Shown: piece after piece, positions 1 to 8,017 of the stretch
Numbering within the stretch: position 1 is the first letter of the stretch
How the letters are laid out: each line of letters starts with the position of its first letter
DNA from: Streptomyces niger
Lineage (GTDB): Bacteria; Actinomycetota; Actinomycetes; Streptomycetales; Streptomycetaceae
Reading direction: 5' to 3'
NCBI RefSeq assembly: GCF_000718305.1
Contig: NZ_JOFQ01000028.1
Span: 1-64,000, forward strand
DNA length: 64,000 nt
Made by a program: the position numbers and the translations under genes
Notes under the pieces: generated by a model
Database searches by the model: none
What the model was told of the DNA's origin: nothing
What the model saw: the letters and a program-made list of their open reading frames with translations, nothing else

Positions 1-100
1 GGCGCCAACACCAAGCCCGCATCAGTCACTACAAACGACGGGGCCACAGTCCCTGAAAACTGCCCAGCAATCAGAACAAACACCGTTGCAGTACTAGGGG

Positions 101-154
101 CTGGGCCACTTCGAGGGACGTTCCTGGCCGGGCTGGCACCATCACATCACCCTG
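101..154 (+). pseudogene. C-terminal scrap of an IS701-like transposase
   Basis: One frame reads LGHFEGRSWPGWHHHITL, which resembles the end of IS701-family transposases in actinomycetes (an R-S-W-x-G-W-H-x-H-x-T-L motif). There is a stop just before it and no open frame around it, so only a scrap is left. Nothing else coding is visible in positions 1-293. Its place beyond the last gene of the tun cluster suggests an old insertion-sequence boundary. The motif is short, so the family call is tentative. Confidence 0.35.
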
Positions 155-293
155 GGGACACCAGCGAACGACGACAAGACCCACTCAGACCTGACGGAGT
201 CCTGCTGGAGCGCGTTGCCGAAGGCCGCGAACAGGAGATCTCCCTGGTATGACCGGGTGTGAGGGCCGAGCGGGTGTAGGCGGAGACGTTCGC

Positions 294-761
294 TCATGGC
301 CTCGCTGAGCGTACTTCCAGCCCGGAGAGCATGGTTGCACCGTCATGGACGCGCATCGGCACTGTGTGCTTGGCGGCGAGCGCGTCCGTCAGACGCGGGC
401 GATACAACGGATGCAGCGCATTCAGGGCGTCGGGCACCTCGGCCCAACGGGCCTCGCTGGCCTCGGCGGTGGGACGCGGAGTGCCTGAAGTCATTGTCGC
501 GATGAACACGGCTGCGAGAATTCCGCGGTTGGGGTGCTGATACAACCCGACGAGGCCGTGGACGTCCACAGCCACGGTCGTCTCTTCCAGGGTCTCGCGC
601 GCGGCAGCCGCGCTGAGGCTCTCTCCGGGCTCGACCAGGCCACCTGGCAGTTCCCATCGTTCCGGGGAACGGCGGAGAGTGATGAGCACGTGTCCCGACT
701 CATTGAAGGCGACGCAGGTCGCGCCCAGCTTGTAGGCCGTGGATGTCATGGGGTGTTCCAA
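294..761 (-). CDS. tunN: TunN-like Nudix hydrolase
   Basis: A 155-residue Nudix hydrolase with a canonical box (G-x5-E-x7-R-E-x2-E-E, GGLVEPGES...RETLEET) at about residues 40-62. Tunicamycin TunN is proposed to hydrolyse a uridine nucleotide to UMP, which a phosphatase then turns into the uridine used for the undecose core. It is last in the cluster, 44 bases after tunM. The frame opens with TTG at 761, about nine bases after GAGGAAG; an in-frame ATG at 749 with a weaker site is the alternative. Nudix substrates cannot be read from the box, so the role rests on gene order. Confidence 0.85.
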   Translation of the reverse strand: MEHPMTSTAYKLGATCVAFNESGHVLITLRRSPERWELPGGLVEPGESLSAAAARETLEETTVAVDVHGLVGLYQHPNRGILAAVFIATMTSGTPRPTAEASEARWAEVPDALNALHPLYRPRLTDALAAKHTVPMRVHDGATMLSGLEVRSARP

Positions 762-805
762 TTGCGGTGGCTTCCTCTGCAGTGTTTACGGTGTATGTGG
801 TCCAC

Positions 806-1462
806 TCACTGCGGCTGTACCGGGGAGGTGTTGCGGTAGATCAAAAGGTATCGCCAGAACAGGAGGCGGCGGACGGTGCTGCCCGGCAGGAAGGACGCCG
901 CGCTCTCCTTGATCTCCGGCAAGGTCATCGAGGGGGCGGAGGTCGGGGCTTCCGGCAGGGCTTCGGCCTGTCGGGCGCGGGCCATCCGATTTCCAGTGGT
1001 CTTTCCCTTGAGTGCGCTCGCTGCTTGGAACACCGCATTGACCGGGACCGCGAGAAGACTCACCAGCCAGTCCATGACAGTTCGCTCCCGGTAGCATCCG
1101 AGGATCACCAGAACCCCGTTCGGCCGCAGAGCGGCTCGCAGGGCGCTGACGGTGCGGAAGGGGACGTGGTGAATGCTGGCGAGGCATGAGATGTAGTCGT
1201 ACGTGTTCCGCGGCGGCTGCGTACGGGTGATGTCCCTGTGCGCAAAGCGCAGGCGGCCGGTTTCCGGCGTCTCTTCATAACGTCGGCGGGCGGCGGTAAT
1301 GACCTCGGCCTCGGCGTCGATGGCGTCGACATCGATGCCGCGCGCGGCGAGAGCGTAGGCAAATCGACCGCTTCCGCAGCCCACATCCAACGCCTTACCG
1401 CAGTTCTCAGGGAGTTCGCCGAGTAAGAGAGGGTGATAGTGGTCGTTGTGATTGAAGGCCAT
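806..1462 (-). CDS. tunM: TunM-like SAM-dependent methyltransferase
   Basis: A 218-residue class I methyltransferase. Motif I, ALDVGCGSGRF, lies at about residues 24-34, an acidic strand-2 end (DVDAID) follows, and a post-motif YISCLASIHH segment matches motif IV. Tunicamycin itself has no methyl group that clearly needs this enzyme; TunM is thought to help assemble the core, and its exact reaction is not evident here. I start at the ATG at 1462 because the frame upstream is not protein-like and would run into tunL, whose stop is at 1470. Codon 13 is TTA (positions 1424-1426), so translation may depend on the bldA tRNA. Confidence 0.88.
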   Translation of the reverse strand: MAFNHNDHYHPLLLGELPENCGKALDVGCGSGRFAYALAARGIDVDAIDAEAEVITAARRRYEETPETGRLRFAHRDITRTQPPRNTYDYISCLASIHHVPFRTVSALRAALRPNGVLVILGCYRERTVMDWLVSLLAVPVNAVFQAASALKGKTTGNRMARARQAEALPEAPTSAPSMTLPEIKESAASFLPGSTVRRLLFWRYLLIYRNTSPVQPQ

Positions 1463-1469
1463 GGTCGCA

Positions 1470-2168
1470 TCATGGCACGGAAGGACCACGGGCCCGGGCG
1501 GACCCCTCGTTGCCGAGAGGTGGCAGCCAAGGGCGCGGTGTTCTTCGGCGGGTGAGAAGCAGTGCGGCCAGGGCCAGCCAGCCCCCCGAGAAGAGCTGGC
1601 CGGCCAGCACATCGACGGCGTGATGCACTCCCAGCAGCACACGGCTCCACGAGACCAGTTCGGCCAAGGACATGGCGAGCAGTAGGATCGCCGTGGAGTG
1701 CCGGTGACCGACGAATGCCGTCACGCTCACCGCGGCAAGCAGGAAACCCGTGGTGACTCCCACGGCATGTCCGCTGGGGAAGCTGAATCCGCTTGCGTCG
1801 ACGGAAGCGCACGCGAACTGCGGCCGTTCACGCGCCACCCAGTCCTTGATCAGAGTGCAGCTCACCGTTGCGGCATACGGGATGGCGACAAAGACGACTG
1901 CGGGCACGAAGTGACGACGGACGGCTGCCAGCAAGGCAGATCCGACGGCCAGCAGGGTCACAGGCCACGGATCTCCCCAACTGGTCACCAACCTGACCAG
2001 CAGCGAGACTGCCGATTCACTCCCCGCCCATCGGCAGAGGCTTTCGCTCACCCCGGAGTCGAGCCGAAACACCAATGCGGTGAGCAAGAGACCGAAATGC
2101 AGGGCTGACCACCAGCACAACAGCCGGGCTGTCGGCGGTGGCGCTGCCCCGCCGGCGGGGCGGGTCAT
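1470..2168 (-). CDS. tunL: TunL-like PAP2 phosphatase, membrane
   Basis: A membrane phosphatase of about 232 residues in the PAP2 (type 2 phosphatidic acid phosphatase) family. The three catalytic motifs are visible: K-x6-R-P (KDWVARERP), PSGH, and SR-x5-H-x3-D (SRVLLGVHHAVD). Several hydrophobic segments surround them. TunL is proposed to act on a lipid pyrophosphate such as undecaprenyl pyrophosphate, either for self-protection or for lipid recycling, since tunicamycin blocks polyprenyl-phosphate HexNAc-1-phosphate transferases. The start at 2168 overlaps the tunK stop as ATGA, which indicates translational coupling; an in-frame upstream start at 2183 is less likely. Confidence 0.88.
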   Translation of the reverse strand: MTRPAGGAAPPPTARLLCWWSALHFGLLLTALVFRLDSGVSESLCRWAGSESAVSLLVRLVTSWGDPWPVTLLAVGSALLAAVRRHFVPAVVFVAIPYAATVSCTLIKDWVARERPQFACASVDASGFSFPSGHAVGVTTGFLLAAVSVTAFVGHRHSTAILLLAMSLAELVSWSRVLLGVHHAVDVLAGQLFSGGWLALAALLLTRRRTPRPWLPPLGNEGSARARGPSVP

Positions 2169-2410
2169 CGCGTGGCCGCGCACTCTCTGACGGCTTCCAT
2201 AAGCTGTCGCGGCGAGCTTATCGACCGGAGGGTGGCGTCCTCGATCTCGCAGTCGAAGCTGTCTTCTATCCGGCTGATGATTTCGACCTGGTTGAGAGAG
2301 TCGAGGTCGAAGTCGCTGAACTTGTCATCGAGCCGGTCCCCCGTGATGCCTGTGCCGGTGATCTCTTCCATCAGGGGGCTGAGGGCGTCGATGAACTCTT
2401 GCTCGGTCAT
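2165..2410 (-). CDS. tunK: TunK acyl carrier protein
   Basis: An 81-residue acyl carrier protein. The phosphopantetheine attachment serine is in DLDSLNQVE, at about residue 38 and preceded by an acidic stretch typical of the family. It presumably delivers the long, often branched acyl chain that TunC transfers to the amine exposed by TunE. It sits between the exporter permease and the PAP2 phosphatase, with an ATGA overlap to the latter. Confidence 0.9.
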   Translation of the reverse strand: MTEQEFIDALSPLMEEITGTGITGDRLDDKFSDFDLDSLNQVEIISRIEDSFDCEIEDATLRSISSPRQLMEAVRECAATR

Positions 2411-2441
2411 GTCTGAATTCCCTTCTTGTCGGCGGTTCGGG

Positions 2442-3230
2442 TCAGGAACGTTTGGCGGTGCTTCTTTGCGGTCGGGCGCGCCAGTGCATGCGTGTGCTGG
2501 TCAGGGCCCACAGAGCGAGGGAGAAGGTGGCCAGTATCGCCATGTCGGCGAGTGCGGCGCCGCCGGTCCGTCCGGTCAGGGACGCACGCAGAGCGGACGA
2601 CGCGTAGGTGGCGGGGTTGAAATGGCCTATCCACACGAGGGCTTCGGGCAGCAGTGCCGGCGGTACCGCCACCGGACCCAAAGCCATCATGAGCAGCGTG
2701 GTGGCCAGGCTGAGCGATGACGCCTGCTCGATGGACGGTGATCGGCTCCCGATGAGTGCGCCGAGTCCGGCCGAGGGCAGGAGGGCCAGGAAGAGGCAGA
2801 GCGGCAGGAGCGGTGAGGGGTGGAGCGGGATGTCGAGCAGGACCGACCCGATGACGGCAGTCACGGTGACGGCAGGGAGGGACAGCAGGGAGAACGCCGC
2901 CAGGGTCGCGAGTATGAGAGCTTCGCGTCGTATGGGCATGGCCGCGTAGTACTCGAATGCGCCGGTGTTGCGCATGAAGGAGAAGTTGCTGGCAATCTTG
3001 TTCTGCGTTTCGAACAGGATGGCCATGGTGACGCTGCCGGTAACCACGTATTCGCTGGCTTCAGAGCCGGAACTGCGGGCGAACAGCCCGAGTGCGGCGA
3101 GGCTGACCACCGGGGCGAGGACCCCGGTCAGTACCATCTGTGGCCACGACCACCGCCAGTTTGTGAGCTGGATTCTGAAAAGGTCCCAGACCTGTCGGCC
3201 GAAGTGGGGCCTTCGTAATTCGTCACGCAT
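2442..3230 (-). CDS. tunJ: TunJ-like ABC-2 exporter permease
   Basis: A 262-residue ABC-2 type membrane protein with about six hydrophobic segments and a soluble N-terminus (RDELRRPHFGRQVWDLF) that probably contacts the ATPase. It starts inside the end of tunI with an eight-base overlap, so the two are coupled. TunI and TunJ are the proposed exporter of the antibiotic and likely contribute to self-resistance. Confidence 0.87.
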   Translation of the reverse strand: MRDELRRPHFGRQVWDLFRIQLTNWRWSWPQMVLTGVLAPVVSLAALGLFARSSGSEASEYVVTGSVTMAILFETQNKIASNFSFMRNTGAFEYYAAMPIRREALILATLAAFSLLSLPAVTVTAVIGSVLLDIPLHPSPLLPLCLFLALLPSAGLGALIGSRSPSIEQASSLSLATTLLMMALGPVAVPPALLPEALVWIGHFNPATYASSALRASLTGRTGGAALADMAILATFSLALWALTSTRMHWRARPQRSTAKRS

Positions 3231-4134
3231 AGTTGATGTACACGTCCTCCAGCGTCGCGGTGTTCATCGTGAATTCCGGAAAACAGGTCAGGTCCATTTC
3301 CTGGGCGAGCTTGGACACATCTGCCGAGGAGAGGAAGGCGACGACCTTTCCTCGGTGGCACGAATGTACGCGGACGTAGTCGGGCAGGACGGGCGCTTCT
3401 GTACCCGGATGAGTGAATGACAGCCGCACTTGGGAATCCAGTGGGGCCTTGAGTTCCGCGGGGGCTCCGAGAGCGACCAGCGCGCCGTCGCGCAGTATGC
3501 CGACGCGCTCGATCACCTGTTCCGCCTCGACGGCATTGTGCGTGATGAGGACGATGGTACGGCCCTCGCGCTGGTTCAGCTGCCGAAGCAGGGTCCATAC
3601 CTGCCGACGACGCGACGGGTCCAGTTCATTGGTGGGTTCGTCCAGGACGAGGACGGGCGGCGAACCGGTCAGAGTGACCGCGAGCTGCAGCAGCCTGCGC
3701 TCGCCGCCGGAAAGTTGCCGGGCCACTTTGGTGGCCAAGTGATCCAGCCCGAGCAGCTGAAGACATTCGTCCCGCTGGTGTCTTGCGGCTCGCGTGGACA
3801 ATCCTCGTAGATGAGCGCTGAAATAGACGGCCTCCCGCACGGTCAGGCTGTTGAGGGCGAAGGCGTTCTGCGGCATGTATCCCACGGTGTGTGTGGTGAA
3901 ACGCGGATTCGTAAGGATATCCTTGCCGAAAAGCCGCACGCGGCCGTGGTCGGGCCGGATGAGCCCGAGCATCTGCTTGATCAGGGTGGTCTTTCCGGCG
4001 CCATTGCTGCCGAGCAGGCCGAAAAACTCGCCCTCACGGATATGGAAGGAGATGTCCGTGTTCGCAGAGGATGAGGTCTCCTTGTATTTCTTGCTGAGGC
4101 CTTCCACCTCGTAGACGTACGGCCGGTCGGGCAT
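3223..4134 (-). CDS. tunI: TunI-like ABC transporter ATPase
   Basis: A 303-residue ATP-binding subunit. Walker A (LLGSNGAGKTTL), signature (LSGGERRL), Walker B (VLVLDEPTNELD) and the switch histidine (LITHNAVEAEQ) are in order. A C-terminal extension of roughly 90 residues resembles drug-exporter DrrA-type ATPases. The ATG at 4134 is preceded by AGGGGAG and leaves two bases to the tunH stop; an in-frame start ten codons upstream lies inside tunH and is less likely. It pairs with the adjacent permease. Confidence 0.9.
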   Translation of the reverse strand: MPDRPYVYEVEGLSKKYKETSSSANTDISFHIREGEFFGLLGSNGAGKTTLIKQMLGLIRPDHGRVRLFGKDILTNPRFTTHTVGYMPQNAFALNSLTVREAVYFSAHLRGLSTRAARHQRDECLQLLGLDHLATKVARQLSGGERRLLQLAVTLTGSPPVLVLDEPTNELDPSRRRQVWTLLRQLNQREGRTIVLITHNAVEAEQVIERVGILRDGALVALGAPAELKAPLDSQVRLSFTHPGTEAPVLPDYVRVHSCHRGKVVAFLSSADVSKLAQEMDLTCFPEFTMNTATLEDVYINYA

Positions 4135-4136
4135 AC

Positions 4137-5696
4137 TCACTCCCCTTGTGCTGTGCGGCGCCATATGTGCTGGACTAACGAGGCGGCACCGGTGATGTCC
4201 TTGGGAGGCTCGTGCAGCGCCGGGGTGCGGCCGAAGTGGCGTAGGAAACCGCTCATGCTGGAGCAGGCGGGTACGTAACCGTGCGACGCGGACGCCACCT
4301 GCTGCCGGGCCGGCTGCTGGTCGCCGTACTGGAATTCGATGTGCGGGCCACAGGCGATGGCGAGGCGTCCCACTCGCGGACTGTGCGGAGGGAGCCCCAT
4401 CCTTTCCAGCGCGGCCGGCTCCAGTACCGAGACTGTCGAGTCGAGAGCGCTCAGACGATCGGTGAGCAACCGTCTCTCGGCCGGCCGCAAGGGGGAGTCC
4501 GCGTAAAGGTACGCGCAGTTGCTGTCACCCTGGAAGACCATACGGTCGAGAAGCCCCGCGTCTGCCAGCGCCCGGTTCGGACTCAGGTGGGTCTCCACGA
4601 AATCGATGCCGTGGTCGGAGAAGAAGAGGAACTCCGTGTCCAGTCCGACGGTGTGGGCGAGCCGGGCGACGCATGCGTCGATCCGGGCGTAGACGTCAAG
4701 AATCTGCTGCCATGCGAGGACCCGTTCAGCGGGGGTGCCACGGGTCGCATACCAGTAGAGGAACTCCTGCGCGTGGTCGGCCTGATTGAAACGCACGAGC
4801 AATACGTCGGGGTCGTACTCGTCCAGCACCGCGAGGGCGGTTCGCTCCACCCACTCGGCTCTCGGGGACTCGTGAAAGGTGTGCTGGGGGTTGGCGGTGT
4901 ATTCGACGGACAGTGATGCCGGACCACTGCCGAACGGAATCACCGAAGGGCTCAGGCCACCGAAACCCATGGTGATCACCGCGGTCCCGAACCGCAGTGT
5001 CACTGCGCCGGGGGCTTTTCGCTCCGCGGTCACCGCGACGGAAATTCGACCGATCGGAGTGTCCAGGTCCAGACGCGTCGGAGCTTCCAGGGCAAGGGGG
5101 ACAGGCGGCCCCCCGTCGGCAACTACCGATATGCCCTTGCCTTCTCGGGCTACCGTGACGCGCAGCTGCAATTCATGCCCCAAGTAGGAGAGCGTCACCG
5201 GGCCGCTCCCGGCTACCGGCCCGTCAGCGGTCACCGACACGGTGGCCTCGTGCGAGGGGGCATACAGACAGTAACAACTGGGTATGTCGTGCGCTGGTTG
5301 CGGGACACGGGAGAACGTCTGCGGGAAATGCACGGCGGCAACTGAGACGCCCTGCTCGGCGAACCAGTCAAGAAGGCTCGGTGCGGTCAGCGAAGCACGT
5401 TCATAGGGATGGAAGGCCGAGAGGGGATCGTCGGCACGGCGTCGGATCTCCGCCACGCTCTGTGTTTCCCAGAACCGGTTGCCCACGATCCCGTGCGCCA
5501 CGGGGTAGCCACCGGTGAGGAAGGAGGCGTGCGAGGGTGCGGTCGAGGAAGGGTAGATGCTCGGCAGTTCGTGCACCGGCGAGCCGGTCAGGCCCGGCAT
5601 CGTGCGCGCCAGGTTGAAGAAGTCGTGGTGACGGACGACGGTGGGCAGCCCACCGTCGATACAGAAGATCACCATACGCCTGCGTGCACTCGTCAT
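4137..5696 (-). CDS. tunH: TunH-like type I phosphodiesterase / nucleotide pyrophosphatase
   Basis: A 519-residue member of the alkaline phosphatase superfamily, phosphodiesterase branch. The N-terminal metal ligand (FCIDGG), the region of the catalytic threonine (PSSTAPSHASF), a second metal site (FFSDHGID) and a late SHGY histidine are visible. TunH is proposed to remove the nucleoside diphosphate from the UDP-activated tunicamine-uracil intermediate. A middle segment of about 120 residues rich in beta strands (about residues 150-270) appears inserted in the fold. The start overlaps the tunG stop by four bases (ATGA). Confidence 0.87.
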   Translation of the reverse strand: MTSARRRMVIFCIDGGLPTVVRHHDFFNLARTMPGLTGSPVHELPSIYPSSTAPSHASFLTGGYPVAHGIVGNRFWETQSVAEIRRRADDPLSAFHPYERASLTAPSLLDWFAEQGVSVAAVHFPQTFSRVPQPAHDIPSCYCLYAPSHEATVSVTADGPVAGSGPVTLSYLGHELQLRVTVAREGKGISVVADGGPPVPLALEAPTRLDLDTPIGRISVAVTAERKAPGAVTLRFGTAVITMGFGGLSPSVIPFGSGPASLSVEYTANPQHTFHESPRAEWVERTALAVLDEYDPDVLLVRFNQADHAQEFLYWYATRGTPAERVLAWQQILDVYARIDACVARLAHTVGLDTEFLFFSDHGIDFVETHLSPNRALADAGLLDRMVFQGDSNCAYLYADSPLRPAERRLLTDRLSALDSTVSVLEPAALERMGLPPHSPRVGRLAIACGPHIEFQYGDQQPARQQVASASHGYVPACSSMSGFLRHFGRTPALHEPPKDITGAASLVQHIWRRTAQGE

Positions 5697-6328
5697 GTCT
5701 GGGCCCCGTCAATCCGTGCCACGCCGCCGGAGGCAGCAGAGGAGGAGGGAGCGGACGGGGCAGGCGTCAAGTTGTGCCGGTGCAGCAACCATGTGCCGGC
5801 CGGGCATCCGGGGCGGTACTGCCAGTGGGTGATTCCCACATGCTCCACTTGCAACTCCATTCTCTTTCCCCCGCCGCCGATCAATTCGTGCATGGCGTCG
5901 AAGAATCCGCTGTGGGTGACCAGCACAATGCGACGCTCCGCCGCCGGCTCACGGCACAGATCGCTCAGGCACCGGGCCACTCTGCCCAGGAACTCGTCCC
6001 AGGATTCGACTCCGCGTGGATGCCGGCTGTTCCGGCGTTCTCTGGGTGGCGGCAGCCCGCGGTCGCCGGACTCGCTGACGATTTCGTTGAGTCGCGGATC
6101 CTCCTGGACGGGGAGACCGAGTGCCCCCGCCAGGACATCGGCGCACTGGCGGGCCCGGGTAAGCGAACTCGTGCGCAGTTCGGTGATGCGCCGGCTTGCG
6201 AACCACCGGGCCGCGTCCGCCGCCTGCCGCCGTCCGACAGAGGTGAGCAACCGCATGTCGCCGTCACAGCGGGGCCCGACGGAGTTCCGTGGAGTGTCCT
6301 CGGCATGACGCATGAGAAAGATATGCAT
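5693..6328 (-). CDS. tunG: TunG-like histidine phosphatase
   Basis: A 211-residue phosphatase of the phosphoglycerate-mutase branch. The phosphohistidine motif is LMRHAED at the N-terminus, with an SSLTRARQCAD helix and a second histidine in LVTHSGFFD. Its assigned role in the tunicamycin pathway is dephosphorylation of UMP to uridine after the TunN step. The ATG at 6328 has GGGGTGAG just upstream and is one base from the tunF stop; longer in-frame openings lie inside tunF and are rejected. Confidence 0.87.
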   Translation of the reverse strand: MHIFLMRHAEDTPRNSVGPRCDGDMRLLTSVGRRQAADAARWFASRRITELRTSSLTRARQCADVLAGALGLPVQEDPRLNEIVSESGDRGLPPPRERRNSRHPRGVESWDEFLGRVARCLSDLCREPAAERRIVLVTHSGFFDAMHELIGGGGKRMELQVEHVGITHWQYRPGCPAGTWLLHRHNLTPAPSAPSSSAASGGVARIDGAQT

Positions 6329-6329
6329 C

Positions 6330-7313
6330 TCACCCCAAGGACGCCGGTACGTCGCTGTGCCAGGCCCAGGAGGTACGCACGATGTCGTCGAGACCGTACT
6401 CGGTCTGCCAGCCGAACCTGCGGTGCGCCAGTCCGGGATCGGCCCACGATACGGCCGGATCTCCCGGCCTACGAGCGGCAGGGATCGCCTCGACGTCGTG
6501 CCCCGACACCTTGCGCAGCGCATCGAGGAGTTCCGCGACGCTGGTGGGTTGCCCGCCGCCGAGATTCACTGGTCCGGACCACTCGTCACGGTCGAGGCGG
6601 TGCAGTACTTGGACGTGCGCGCGTGCGAGGTCCTCGACGTGGACATAGTCGCGCAGCGCTGTGCCGTCCTCCGTCGGGTAGTCATCTCCGAAGATGCGGA
6701 TAGCGGGGGCGAGGCCGAGCACCGAGCGAATCGCCACTGGGAGGATCTGACGCGTGGTGCGGTCGGTGTATTCCCCGAGAGAGGAGTCCACTGCCGCGCC
6801 CGCGGCGTTGAAGTAGCGGAGGTTGGCGTAGCGCATTCCGGTCGCCCGGCCGTATGCGGCGATCATCCGCTCACACAGGTATTTGGTCTCCCCATAAGGG
6901 CTCTCCGGACGTATCGGCGACTCCTCGTCCACCGGACAGATCTGCGGTGTGCCGTACACGGCGCAGGACGAGGAGAAGATGAACCTTTCCACGTCGGCTT
7001 CGGCGGCGGCGGCCACAACGTTCTGGGTGCCGGTGACATTGACCCGGAAGTAGGTGTCGATCTCGCTCAGCGACGCCTCCGAGGACTTCAGCGCCGCAAA
7101 GTGGAGAACGGCCTGCGGCCGGAACGACCGGCACACCGAGCGCAGTCCGTGCGAGTCGAGGATGTCGAGGACTTCCAGCGGGCACTCTCCGACGGCCTCG
7201 CGTCGGCCGCTGCTGAGATTGTCGATGACGACGACCTCATGTCCTGCTCCGAGGAGTTGACGCACGGTGAAGGAACCGACGTACCCCGCTCCCCCGGTCA
7301 CGAGAACTCTCAT
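6330..7313 (-). CDS. tunF: TunF-like UDP-hexose 4-epimerase
   Basis: A 327-residue GalE-type short-chain dehydrogenase/reductase. It has the NAD motif TGGAGYVGS, the SSCAVYG serine region and a catalytic YGETK (YxxxK). In the tunicamycin pathway TunF epimerises C4 of the TunA product, giving the galacto-configured exo-glycal nucleotide that is joined to the uridine aldehyde. Stop and start overlap with tunE as ATGA. The sequence is close to primary-metabolism GalE, so the specific substrate is inferred from context. Confidence 0.9.
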   Translation of the reverse strand: MRVLVTGGAGYVGSFTVRQLLGAGHEVVVIDNLSSGRREAVGECPLEVLDILDSHGLRSVCRSFRPQAVLHFAALKSSEASLSEIDTYFRVNVTGTQNVVAAAAEADVERFIFSSSCAVYGTPQICPVDEESPIRPESPYGETKYLCERMIAAYGRATGMRYANLRYFNAAGAAVDSSLGEYTDRTTRQILPVAIRSVLGLAPAIRIFGDDYPTEDGTALRDYVHVEDLARAHVQVLHRLDRDEWSGPVNLGGGQPTSVAELLDALRKVSGHDVEAIPAARRPGDPAVSWADPGLAHRRFGWQTEYGLDDIVRTSWAWHSDVPASLG

Positions 7314-8017
7314 GCGGCATGTCCTTTCCGGATTTCCCCGATTGGTGAGGAAGTCCTCAGCTCTCTGCCGAGGACGAACGCCTCAGCGGCGTGAACGCCG
7401 GCTTGAACGCCCCGGAAGGCCGCCTGCGCGCGGATGGCAGTCGCGGAGCGCGGGTGCGGTGGCTCGTGCACCTCGTACTCGTATGCCTCCAGGGCCCGGC
7501 ACTTGGCATCCACGTGTCCCTGCACGTCGTAGAAGACCTGAGGGTGGAACGGTGCCACGAGACCGGTCTGCTGCTCAGTGGAGGACAGCACCTCGAAGTG
7601 GAGCACCTGGCGCACGGAGCCGCTGCCGAGCATGCGTGTCCCATAGTTCACCGCGTGTGCCACGAGTCGATGATCCACATGAATGTCGCCGGGGTGGTGT
7701 GTGAAGACGAGCTCCGGTTCGTGCTCGCGCAACTGCCGGTGCACCGTATCCACGATCCGGCGCTGTGGAACCTCGCACAGCAGGCGGTCGTCCGAGGCGA
7801 ACTCCCCGAAGGAAACACCGGAAACCCCCAGTTCTTCGGCGGCCGCCTCACACCTGGCCCGGGCTTCTTTCAGCGTCACTCCCGAGTGCCGGAGGGACAC
7901 ACCCTCCGCCAGGACGTGAATGTGCACATCCACGCCCTGCGCGCTGAGCAACGACACGGTGGCACCCGCACCGAGCGTCTCGTCGTCCGGATGGGCGGCA
8001 ATGACAAGTGCCTTCAT
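7310..8017 (-). CDS. tunE: TunE-like PIG-L/LmbE N-deacetylase
   Basis: A 235-residue zinc deacetylase of the PIG-L/LmbE family. The metal-binding AHPDDE motif is at residues 8-13 and the second site is HPGDIHVDH. It removes an N-acetyl group from the glycosylated core so that TunC can attach the fatty acyl chain. ATGA overlaps connect it to tunD on one side and tunF on the other. Confidence 0.92.
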   Translation of the reverse strand: MKALVIAAHPDDETLGAGATVSLLSAQGVDVHIHVLAEGVSLRHSGVTLKEARARCEAAAEELGVSGVSFGEFASDDRLLCEVPQRRIVDTVHRQLREHEPELVFTHHPGDIHVDHRLVAHAVNYGTRMLGSGSVRQVLHFEVLSSTEQQTGLVAPFHPQVFYDVQGHVDAKCRALEAYEYEVHEPPHPRSATAIRAQAAFRGVQAGVHAAEAFVLGRELRTSSPIGEIRKGHAA